NCBI RefSeq assembly: GCF_037023725.1
Contig: NZ_CP146078.1
Location: 30,903 to 94,902 of the forward strand
Reading direction: 5' to 3'
From: Pseudomonas bubulae
Lineage (GTDB): Bacteria; Pseudomonadota; Gammaproteobacteria; Pseudomonadales; Pseudomonadaceae
Length of the DNA: 64,000 nt
Shown: positions 1-6,928 of the stretch, piece after piece
Numbering within the stretch: the stretch's first letter is position 1
Layout: every line of letters begins with the position of its first letter
Translations under genes and position numbers: made by a program
Notes under the pieces: model-generated
Told to the model about the DNA's origin: nothing
Database searches by the model: none
The model's input: the letters and a program-made list of their open reading frames with translations, nothing else

Positions 1-693
1 CGGATGGCCATAATCGCCCGCGCCGGTGTGCAGGTCGAAGCACATCGCGACCTCGGCGTGTGCCAGGTGTTCGCCGAGGATCCGGTGCAGGGTCTGGTTC
101 GACCAACTTGAGCTGTTACCGCCGTAGAACAGGCCATCGGGATGGCGATACTGACCGGCCTCGACAATCGACATCACCGCCGACCAGCCCTCGCGGCTGA
201 TCCGTTCATTGAGCTGGGCATCGGCGCGCTCACGTTCGGGGCCACGCAGTTGGGTACAGGTGTAGATCGGGTGCAGAGTTTCATAAGCCGCGTTGTCGGG
301 TGGTGTCTTAGTGAAGTCCAGGTAGTTGCGGTTGAGGTCGATGTTGTCCTCGTTGACCCGACGCATCCAGGCCGTGCCCCACGGGTTGATCAAGTGGATC
401 ATCAGTACCGCGACGTCGTCGGGCAGGCTGCGCTCGCTGAAGGTTTGCAGCCATTGGCGCTGGCAATCCGAGCCGTAATAACCTTCCACGCCGTGGGTGC
501 CGCTCAAGGCCACCAACACCCGTTTGGCCTGGGGGTTGCCGAGCAGGGCCACATCTGTGCCCAGGGCCTCGGCGAACGGGCCGCGCAATGGGTGCGGGTA
601 ATGGCTAAGACGGGCGCCGACGGCCTCGGCGGCGGCGAGGAATTGTTCACGCTGCTGGGTAAAGCTGCGGTGTGATGGAAAACCGTTACTCAT
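1..693 (-). CDS. M14-type metallocarboxypeptidase (DUF2817), C-terminus off window
   Basis: The minus strand is open from ATG at 693 to the window edge, 231 codons without a stop. The translation has GTHGVEGYYGS near residue 66 (H..E zinc-ligand pair), NPWGTAWMRRVNEDNIDLNRN (shown here as NPWG and DLNRN around residues 107-124) and CFDLHTGAGDYG near the edge, the layout of DUF2817/M14 zinc carboxypeptidases. It probably trims a small peptide or N-acylated amino acid. It is the last visible gene of the amino-acid ABC transporter operon, 24 bp after the ATPase gene, so the enzyme may process what the transporter imports. The catalytic C-terminal part is outside the window and the exact substrate cannot be told. 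Confidence 0.8.
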   Translation of the reverse strand, partial: MSNGFPSHRSFTQQREQFLAAAEAVGARLSHYPHPLRGPFAEALGTDVALLGNPQAKRVLVALSGTHGVEGYYGSDCQRQWLQTFSERSLPDDVAVLMIHLINPWGTAWMRRVNEDNIDLNRNYLDFTKTPPDNAAYETLHPIYTCTQLRGPERERADAQLNERISREGWSAVMSIVEAGQYRHPDGLFYGGNSSSWSNQTLHRILGEHLAHAEVAMCFDLHTGAGDYGHP

Positions 694-716
694 GGTTGTC
701 TCCTGTCGAAATGGGG

Positions 717-1484
717 TTACTTCAGGCGGCCGGAGAGGAACTGGGTCAAGCGCTCGCTTTGCGGACTGACCAGCACTTCACCCGGCGGACCTTGCTCTTC
801 AACCCGGCCTTGGTGCAGGAACATCACATGGTTGGAGACGTTGCGCGCAAACCCCATCTCGTGGGTGACCACGACCATGGTGCGACCTTCCTCGGCCAGG
901 GCCTGCATCACTTTCAGCACCTCGCCCACCAGTTCCGGATCCAGCGCGGAAGTGGGTTCGTCGAACAACATCACTTCCGGTTCCATGGCCAAGGCACGGG
1001 CAATGGCGACCCTTTGCTGCTGGCCGCCGGACAGGTGGGACGGGTATTTTTTCTCAACGCTCGGGTCCAGACCGACTTTATGCAGGTACTGCCGCGCGCG
1101 TGCCTCTGCGTCCTTGCGCTTGACGCCCAGCACATGCACCGGTGCTTCGATGATGTTCTCCAGCACGGTCATGTGCTGCCACAGGTTGAAGTGCTGGAAC
1201 ACCATCGCCAGTTTGGTGCGCACTTTTTGCAGCTGACGCGGGTCGGCCACCCGCAGCGCGCCGTTGAGATCCTGTTTGGTGCGGATTTGCTCGTTGTTTA
1301 CCGTGATGGTTCCGGCGCACGGCTGTTCCAGGAAGTTGATGCAACGCAGGAAGGTGCTTTTGCCCGAGCCGCTGGAGCCAATGATGCTGATTACGTCGCC
1401 AGCTTTGGCCTTGAGCGATACGCCCTTGAGTACTTCGTGGTCGCCGTATTTCTTGTGCAGCTCATCTACGCTTAGCTTATACAT
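717..1484 (-). CDS. Amino-acid ABC transporter ATPase (HisP/AotP-like)
   Basis: 255-residue cytoplasmic ATPase of the polar amino-acid uptake family. Walker [10 protein letters not shown] is at residues 36-44, the signature LSGGQQQR at 151-158, Walker B VMLFDEP at 171-177, and the H-loop VTHEMG follows. I chose the ATG at 1484 (MYKLSV) because GGAGA lies 8 bp upstream; an in-frame start 27 bp earlier has no comparable site. It powers import through the two permeases encoded just upstream in the same transcript. The closest families are HisP/AotP/OccP (histidine, arginine, octopine), and the substrate cannot be separated among basic amino acids or opines from sequence alone. Confidence 0.93.
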   Translation of the reverse strand: MYKLSVDELHKKYGDHEVLKGVSLKAKAGDVISIIGSSGSGKSTFLRCINFLEQPCAGTITVNNEQIRTKQDLNGALRVADPRQLQKVRTKLAMVFQHFNLWQHMTVLENIIEAPVHVLGVKRKDAEARARQYLHKVGLDPSVEKKYPSHLSGGQQQRVAIARALAMEPEVMLFDEPTSALDPELVGEVLKVMQALAEEGRTMVVVTHEMGFARNVSNHVMFLHQGRVEEQGPPGEVLVSPQSERLTQFLSGRLK

Positions 1485-1511
1485 GTTCGATGTCTCCAAA
1501 AGGACGGTCAC

Positions 1512-2225
1512 TCAATGCGCCTGCGGTTGCAAGAAGGCCAGCCAGCGCACTTCGCAGCGACGAAACAGCCAGACCAGGGTAAACACCATCAGCGCGTACA
1601 GCACCGCCGCCAGGCCGAAGGCTTCGAACGAGGAGTAGGTCGCAGAGTTGACGTCGCGAGCGACCTTCAATAGATCGGGCACGGTGGCGGTGAAGGCGAG
1701 AGTGGTGGAGTGCAGCATCAGGATCACTTCGTTGCTGTAGTACGGCAGCGAACGGCGCAATGCCGAGGGCAGGATGATTCGCCGGTACAGGGTGAAGGTG
1801 GACATGCCATAGGCGCGGCCTGCTTCGATCTCGCCATAGGGCGTGGCGCGGATGGCGCCGGCGAAAATCTCCGTGGTGTAGGCGCACGTGTTGAGGGCAA
1901 AGGCCAGCAGGGTGCAGTTCATGCCCTCGCGAAAAAACGCATCGAGGGTCGGTTGGTCGCGCACCACTTGCAAGCTGTAGATCCCGGTGTAGAGGATTAG
2001 CAGTTGGATATACAACGGCGTGCCGCGAAACACGTAGGTGTAGAACCATACGGGCATGCGCAGCAGCGGATTGGACGAGACTCGTGCCACGGCCAGCGGC
2101 ACGGCCAGGGTGCCGCCGATGGCGATGGAAGCGACTAGCAGCCAGAGGGTCATGGCCACGCCTGAGAGTTGGTAGCCGTCAAACCAAAGGTAGGCTTTCC
2201 AGTACTCCTGGACGATATCGATCAT
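1512..2225 (-). CDS. Amino-acid ABC transporter permease (HisM-like)
   Basis: 237-residue inner-membrane permease with about five hydrophobic helices and the EAA-loop region near residues 135-155 (YGEIEAGRAYGMSTFTLYRR) that docks on the ATPase. It is one half of a HisQM-type heterodimer. Its ATG overlaps the stop of the preceding permease gene by 4 bp (ATGA), so translation is coupled, and the ATPase gene starts 27 bp downstream. Length and topology are normal for the family. Together with the upstream binding protein it forms an importer for a polar or basic amino acid or an opine. Confidence 0.92.
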   Translation of the reverse strand: MIDIVQEYWKAYLWFDGYQLSGVAMTLWLLVASIAIGGTLAVPLAVARVSSNPLLRMPVWFYTYVFRGTPLYIQLLILYTGIYSLQVVRDQPTLDAFFREGMNCTLLAFALNTCAYTTEIFAGAIRATPYGEIEAGRAYGMSTFTLYRRIILPSALRRSLPYYSNEVILMLHSTTLAFTATVPDLLKVARDVNSATYSSFEAFGLAAVLYALMVFTLVWLFRRCEVRWLAFLQPQAH

Positions 2226-2911
2226 AGCTGCGCACCTCTGACGCCCACCGAGTAGCGGCGTTCAAGCCACATCAGCACGCCGTTGGAAACGGTGGTCAGG
2301 GCCAGGTAGATCAGGCCGCCGACCACGCTGAAGAAAAACAGGTCCATGGAGTTCTTGCCCGCGTCCTGGGTGACTTTGACGATATCGATCAAACCAATGA
2401 TCGACACCAGCGCCGTGGCCTTGATCAACACCTGCCAGTTGTTGCCGATTCCCGGTAGGGCGAAGCGCATCATTTGTGGAAACAGCACCCGCACAAACAC
2501 CTGCCGACGATTCATGCCGTAGGCCACGGCAGCTTCCAACTGGCCGGCTGGCACGGACTGAAAAGCGCCGCGGAAGGTCTCGGTGAAATAGGCACCGTAG
2601 ATGAAACCCAGGGTCAGCACCCCGGCCGCGAAGGGGTTGATGTCAATCTGTTCGGTGTCCAGCCATTCAGTCAGGTTGTTCAGCCAGATCTGCAGGCTGA
2701 AGAACAGCAACAACATGATCACCAGGTCCGGCACGCTGCGAATCAGCGTGGTGTAGCCGGCGGCCAGGTGACGCAGCAGCGGTTGTTTCGATAGTTTGGC
2801 TGATGCGCCGATCAGGCCCAGCGTGACGGCCAGTACCATGGACATCAGTGCCAGCTGGATGGTCGCCAACGTACCTTCGAGAATGAGCGAACCATAGCCC
2901 TGTAAAAGCAT
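2222..2911 (-). CDS. Amino-acid ABC transporter permease (HisQ-like)
   Basis: 229-residue inner-membrane permease, partner of the HisM-like protein. The EAA loop is visible around residues 135-155 (GQLEAAVAYGMNRRQVF). The start MLLQGYGS at 2911 is preceded by GGAGAG at 7-bp spacing; a longer reading frame extends 21 codons upstream through a GC-rich hairpin and is unlikely to be translated. The gene is separated from the binding-protein gene by 116 bp holding that hairpin, so it is probably expressed at a lower level than the binding protein. Confidence 0.92.
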   Translation of the reverse strand: MLLQGYGSLILEGTLATIQLALMSMVLAVTLGLIGASAKLSKQPLLRHLAAGYTTLIRSVPDLVIMLLLFFSLQIWLNNLTEWLDTEQIDINPFAAGVLTLGFIYGAYFTETFRGAFQSVPAGQLEAAVAYGMNRRQVFVRVLFPQMMRFALPGIGNNWQVLIKATALVSIIGLIDIVKVTQDAGKNSMDLFFFSVVGGLIYLALTTVSNGVLMWLERRYSVGVRGAQL

Positions 2912-2928
2912 GTTCTGTCTCTCCGTTG

Positions 2929-2957
2929 GCAAGGGCGGCCCGGGGGCCGGCCCTTGC
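2929..2957. terminator. Intercistronic GC-rich hairpin after binding-protein gene
   Basis: GCAAGGGC and GCCCTTGC form the arms of a strong stem (29 bp overall) between the binding-protein gene and the first permease gene. There is no U-tract, so it looks like a partial terminator or mRNA-stabilising hairpin. Such hairpins commonly set a high binding-protein to permease ratio in ABC operons. Role inferred. Confidence 0.5.
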
Positions 2958-3027
2958 GCGAAATGGATGGGCAAGGCGCCGGATCACCAAGCCGCGAGCG
3001 TTCCGGCACCGGTCAAGCGCAGGGCTT

Positions 3028-3798
3028 TTAGTTGTAGATGTCGAAGGTGAAGTACTTCTTCTGGATGGTGTCGTAGGTGCCGTTCTTGTGCATTTCGGCC
3101 AGTGCCCGGTTGATGGCTTCCATCAGCTGCGGCTCGTTCTTGCGCAGGCCGATGGCAATGCCTTCGCCCAGCAGTTCCTGGTTGTACACAGCGTCGCCGG
3201 CGAAGGCGAAACCGGTGTTCTTAGGCGTTTGCAAAAAACCCAGTTCGGCCACGGCGGCATCGGTCAGGCTGGCGTCGATACGGCCGCTGACCAGGTCCGG
3301 ATACAGCAAGTCCTGATTGGGGTAGGTGACCATGATCACCCCTTTAGGCGCCCAGATTTTTTTGACGTACGTCTCTTGGGTAGTGCCTTGGGCTACGCCG
3401 ACGCGCTTGCCTTTCAGGGATTCTGGCGTAGGCAGCAGACCGCTGTCCTTTTTCGCGATCAAACGGTTGGGGGAGTTATAGAGACGGTCGGAGAAGTCCA
3501 CGTTTTTTTTGCGCTGGTCGTTGATGGTCATTGCCGACAACACGGCATCGAACTTTTTCGCCCGCAGCGCCGGGATGATGCTGTCGAATGCGTTTTCCAC
3601 CCACACGCACTTGACCTTCAGCTCGGCGCAAATGGCGTTGCCCAGGTCGATGTCAAAGCCCACCAGTTGACCGTCGGGGTTTTTCGATTCGAACGGAGCG
3701 AAGGTCGGATCGACGCCAAAGCGAATGACGCTTAAATCCTTGGCCAGGACGCCGGTGGAAGCCAATGCAAAGACGGTGGCGAGGACAAATTTTTTCAT
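3028..3798 (-). CDS. Periplasmic amino-acid-binding protein (HisJ/AotJ-like)
   Basis: 256 residues with a clean signal peptide, MKKFVLATVFALASTGVLA, cut before KDLSVIRFG. The mature protein is a family 3 solute-binding protein: RFGVDPTFAPFESKNPDG and GFDIDLGNAICAEL near the N-terminus, and GVAQGTTQE and YPNQDLLYPDLVSGRIDA for the ligand-binding lobes. It delivers the ligand to the HisQM-like permease. It is the first gene of a five-gene minus-strand operon (binding protein, two permeases, ATPase, carboxypeptidase), read away from the LysR regulator at 4179. Confidence 0.93.
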   Translation of the reverse strand: MKKFVLATVFALASTGVLAKDLSVIRFGVDPTFAPFESKNPDGQLVGFDIDLGNAICAELKVKCVWVENAFDSIIPALRAKKFDAVLSAMTINDQRKKNVDFSDRLYNSPNRLIAKKDSGLLPTPESLKGKRVGVAQGTTQETYVKKIWAPKGVIMVTYPNQDLLYPDLVSGRIDASLTDAAVAELGFLQTPKNTGFAFAGDAVYNQELLGEGIAIGLRKNEPQLMEAINRALAEMHKNGTYDTIQKKYFTFDIYN

Positions 3799-4178
3799 TG
3801 TTGTTTTTCCTTTCTCTGACGGATCGAACGCTAACGATGTATTACAGAAAAATCTTTATATGATAGTACCTGTATATACATAAATGCAAAATGCAGGCCA
3901 ATTCACGGAAAATTCCTGCAAGGTGCTGTTTTTCGCGGTGCTGATAAGCCCGGGGTGGCTGAGTCGCCGGGCCACTATGGTTTTTTGTTACGCATGGTTA
4001 CATCAGAGGCTGCACCGTATCGGGTCTTGCGCAACAACATGGGGCGTCTCCTGACCGGGACAGGTAAATACCCGCCAAAGCCAGAATACGAGGCTTTTCA
4101 TATAAAAAAAATGTCGAAAACTGTGGCTTGCTATAGCTCAGCTAAAGTATAAAACCGTCGATTGCTATGGAGATGATG
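3799..4178. promoter_or_regulatory. Divergent promoter region between transporter operon and LysR gene
   Basis: 380 bp without a convincing gene. The part next to the binding-protein gene is AT-rich (around 3840-3890, with TATATGATAG and TGTATATACATA), as expected for the operon promoter and a LysR-type operator. A 65-codon open frame at 3955-4152 has no ribosome site and is treated as chance. Exact -35/-10 boxes are not assigned. Confidence 0.5.
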
Positions 4179-5108
4179 ATGAACAGCTTGCCTTCCCTGC
4201 GCGCGCTGCAGGTTTTTGAAGCCGTGGGACGTTTCGGCGGCATTGTCGAGGCCGCCAAGCGTCTGGGTATCTCGGCCGGTGCCGTCAGCCAACAAATGAA
4301 ACTGCTGGAAGACACCCTGGGCTTGAGCCTGACCTTGAAGGTCGGCAAGCGTATTCGCCTGACCGCCGCCGGCCAGCGTTATCACGATAGCTGCGCAGCG
4401 GCATTCGAGAGCCTGCGCATCGCCCAGGTCGAGGTCGAGCGGTCGAAAAACGCCAGCAACCTGCGCATCAGCGCTTTGCCGTCATTGCTGTCGGATTGGT
4501 TGGCACCGCACATCTATGCCTGGCAGGACGAGCACCCGGAACTCAATTTGTTTCTCGATGGCAGTCACGCCGAACCTTCGCCAGAGGGCTACGACATCGA
4601 TTTTCGCTTCACCTACGGCGACTACGTGGCCACTGAAAACGCCATCGAACTGTTTCGCGATTGCGTGGTGCCGGTGTGCAGCCCTTGGTTGTTGCGGCCT
4701 GATGTGCTGCTCAACAAACCGGCAGACCTGCTGGCATATCCGCTGCTGTCCATCGACTGGCTACCGAAGTTTGCCTCGCCGCCTTCGTGGCGTGACTGGT
4801 TCAAGGCCCAACAGGTGGACTGCGAAAGCATTCGCGATGGCTACCGCGTGTATTCCTTGTCTGCCATGGCAATCCAGGCCGCATTGGCGGGGCAGGGTGT
4901 GGTACTGGCGCAATACTCAATGGTGGCTGATGCGTTGTCAGATGGGCGTTTGATCAGGCCGTTTGCCCGGGCCTTGCCCTTGCCGTCGGCGTATTTTTTG
5001 GTGGGTGCCAAGGGCGCGTTCGACAAGGCCCACTGCCGCGACTTCCACCGTTGGATTGTGGCGCGCGGGCGTGAGCAAATGGTGATCAATCAGCGGTTGC
5101 TGGCGTAG
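4179..5108 (+). CDS. LysR-family regulator (GcvA-type)
   Basis: 309-residue LysR-type regulator. Residues 1-60 hold the winged HTH (SLPSLRALQVFEAVGRFGG, AAKRLGISAGAVSQQMKLLE), and the remainder is an effector domain of GcvA type (DFRFTYGDY, PVCSPWLL, QAALAGQGVVLAQYSMV). Three ATGs sit in a row; the one at 4179 (MNSLPS) is best because GGAG lies 6 bp upstream. Being divergent from the amino-acid ABC operon, it most likely controls that operon in response to the imported substrate. Confidence 0.88.
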   Translation: MNSLPSLRALQVFEAVGRFGGIVEAAKRLGISAGAVSQQMKLLEDTLGLSLTLKVGKRIRLTAAGQRYHDSCAAAFESLRIAQVEVERSKNASNLRISALPSLLSDWLAPHIYAWQDEHPELNLFLDGSHAEPSPEGYDIDFRFTYGDYVATENAIELFRDCVVPVCSPWLLRPDVLLNKPADLLAYPLLSIDWLPKFASPPSWRDWFKAQQVDCESIRDGYRVYSLSAMAIQAALAGQGVVLAQYSMVADALSDGRLIRPFARALPLPSAYFLVGAKGAFDKAHCRDFHRWIVARGREQMVINQRLLA

Positions 5109-5114
5109 CCGTCA

Positions 5115-5597
5115 CTAGGCTGCGCTTGAGCTCAGGTTTTCGTCGGACAGTTCGCTGTTGGAGCGCCGGCACAGGTAGTACTGGCGGCCGTCATCCACGT
5201 GCAGGTCGAACAGCTTTACCAGTTCGCCGCTGGCGACATCGGCGCCACCAACGGCTCGCGCAGCAGCGAGCAACCCAGGCCGGTCAGCGCCAGTTGCCCG
5301 TCTTCGAGCAGCAAGCCATTGAGCGCACTGGCGTGCTTGACCTCGGCGACTTGAAACCATTCGGCCCAGGTGCCGCGTTCTTCGTCGTGCAGCAACGGCA
5401 GTTGGCTCAAGGCCTGGGGCGAGTCGATGGGGGCGTGGCGCTGAAGGAATTCGCGGCTGCAATAGGGCGAGACGGCACCCGAGATCAGCGGCTCGCTGTG
5501 ATTGCCCGGCCAGTGGCTGGTTCGCTGGAATAGCTGCGGTGGTTTGCGTAGGTGACGTTGATGTCCAGTTCCGGGTTTTGCGCCAGGAACTCGACCT
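5115..5597 (-). pseudogene. Broken LysR-family regulator, C-terminal half only
   Basis: The minus strand encodes the effector-domain part of a second GcvA-like regulator, spread over three frames: LAQNPELDINVTYA (5550-5595), then SEPLISGAVSPYCSREFL to GCSLLREPLVA (about 5230-5500), then GELVKLFDLHVDDGRQYYLCRR to the stop (5115-5225). At least two frameshifts are therefore present. The DNA-binding N-terminus is missing because an IS3 remnant abuts the gene at about 5598. It cannot make a working regulator. Confidence 0.7.
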
Positions 5598-5738
5598 GTA
5601 GTGGTCAACTGATCCCGGACACTGAATTGAGTTTTTCCTCAGCGACCGCAGGCTCTAGCCCTCCGTTGAACTGGTGCGGTCGCCGCCAGTTGTATCGCTC
5701 CATCAGGAACCGGCCGATATCCTGTTGCGCTAGCGCAG
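5598..5738 (-). mobile_element. IS3-family fragment (end plus transposase C-terminus)
   Basis: The minus strand reads QQDIGRFLMERYNWRRPHQ followed by FNGGLEPAVAEEKLNSVSG and a stop, the typical end of an IS3-family OrfB with its YN..RPH..NGG..P motif. The stop lies next to a terminal sequence beginning TGTAGTGGTCAACTGATCCC. Only about 140 bp of the element remain. It joins a truncated LysR gene on one side and a truncated SDR gene on the other, so it marks a deletion or recombination joint. Confidence 0.7.
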
Positions 5739-6379
5739 CGCTTAACGAGCTGCGCGCCGAAGGATTTGAAGTTGAAGGCCGGCCAACTGACCTCACTGAT
5801 GAAAGTCAGGTACGTGAATTCAGCCTATGGGCAGAGTCAGTCTGGGGGCGGGTCGATATTCTGGTGAACAATGCCGGTATGGCCATGCAAGGAAGCCCGG
5901 AGGTTTTCTCGGAATTGGTAACGATGGAACTGCATGACTGGAATCTTTCAATGGCCAGGAATTTAACGACCGCTTTTCTTCTGACTCGGGCCGTTCTGCC
6001 CGGTATGAGGGCGCGAAGTTACGGACGCATTGTCAATATCAGTTCCACCACGGGCACTAGGGGAAGCAATCCGGGAGAAGCCGGTTATAGCGCGGCCAAG
6101 GCCGCGATGGTTGGTATGAGCATGGGACTTGCACTTGAAGTCGCCAAGCAGGGGGTTACCGTCAACAGCGTGGCGCCCGGATGGATCACCACCGGGTCAT
6201 CCACGCCTGTTGAAGCAGAAGCGGGGCGCTTTACCCCGATCGGGAGAACAGGCAGCCCCCGCGAAGTGGCCGCTGCAGTTGCGTTTCTGTCTTCGCCTGA
6301 CGCCAGTTACATCACGGGTGAAGTCCTCGTGGTAGATGGCGGGAACTGTTTGATCGAGAACAAGGCCCCTCACGGCTGA
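5739..6379 (+). pseudogene. SDR-family oxidoreductase lacking its N-terminus
   Basis: The plus frame encodes an SDR body: VDILVNNAGMAMQG, INISSTTGTRGS (catalytic Ser region), YSAAKAA (catalytic Tyr and Lys), VNSVAPGWITT and the C-terminal SYITGEVLVVDGGN. The first 40-50 residues with the TGxxxGIG dinucleotide-binding motif are absent: upstream of ALNELRAEGF the sequence becomes IS3-derived. The frame happens to stay open through the IS remnant, but no start in it would restore a Rossmann fold. Best read as a 5'-deleted pseudogene. Confidence 0.7.
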
Positions 6380-6431
6380 GGCCAAGACGCAGACGGTTTA
6401 TTCTCTTTTGGCCGGAAGTAAAACAGAGTGT

Positions 6432-6920
6432 TTAACTCCTCCAACTGGCGCTTACGTCGCCAGTATTGCGTGGGGCACCAATTTCGCCGTGCTTCATGTG
6501 TATCTCCTTTTGGGCTTGTCGCGTGAAACGCTCCAGGTCAACTGTGGCCGGTTGACCGTTATGGGTGAACGTCAGCGGCTCGGCCTGCGGCTGCTGCTGG
6601 AAGCGCTCCAGGTTGATCGTGGCTGGTTCACCGTTGTGGGTGAACGTCAGCGGCTCCGGGGCTACTGGACGCTTTACTTCGACCGGGGCTGGCTGTTCGG
6701 CCTGCGGTTGTGGCTTAAAGCGCTCCAGGTCAATCGTGGCCGGTTGACCGTTATGTGTTAACGTCAACGGCTCGTCCTGCACCGGCTGCTGGAAGCGCTC
6801 CAGATTGATCGTGGCTGGTTCACCGTTGTGGGTGAACGTCAGCGGCTCGGGGCCGCCACTTTCTCCGTGCTTCATATGTATCTCCTTTTCGTCTTGTGAC
6901 ACTTGTGTTCCGTCGCGCAC
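6432..6920 (-). CDS. Tandem-repeat protein of unknown function, distal to traC
   Basis: 162 residues if translation starts at GTG 6920 (AGGAGG just upstream); 147 from ATG 6875, which has a textbook AAGGAGATACAT leader. Four copies of a unit like EPLTFTHNGEPATINLERF are separated by Gln/Pro-rich linkers. The block around the start (AAGGAGATACA(T/C)ATG followed by codons for KHGE) recurs in the same frame near the 3' end, where it could start a 21-residue peptide. No enzyme motif, signal peptide or membrane segment is seen. It starts 9 bp after the traC-like stop, so it is probably co-transcribed with Tra1. I do not recognise the family. Confidence 0.65.
   Translation of the reverse strand: MRDGTQVSQDEKEIHMKHGESGGPEPLTFTHNGEPATINLERFQQPVQDEPLTLTHNGQPATIDLERFKPQPQAEQPAPVEVKRPVAPEPLTFTHNGEPATINLERFQQQPQAEPLTFTHNGQPATVDLERFTRQAQKEIHMKHGEIGAPRNTGDVSASWRS
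6520..6860 (-). repeat. Four in-frame coding repeats (~60-75 bp units)
   Basis: The DNA for the EPLT(F/L)THNG(E/Q)PAT(I/V)(N/D)LERF units is repeated at roughly 6806-6860, 6726-6780, 6602-6660 and 6525-6580 on the minus strand. Units 1 and 3 are most alike, as are 2 and 4, suggesting growth by duplication of a two-unit block. Confidence 0.8.
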
Positions 6921-6928
6921 GACACCTC

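Noticed and set aside
142..675. Plus-strand open frame of 177 codons at the left edge
   Set aside because: It is antisense to the M14 carboxypeptidase gene, whose motifs (HGVEG, DLNRN, HTGAG) are clear on the minus strand.
3955..4152. 65-codon plus-strand frame in the transporter/LysR gap
   Set aside because: No ribosome site, no recognisable protein character, and it lies in the expected divergent promoter region.
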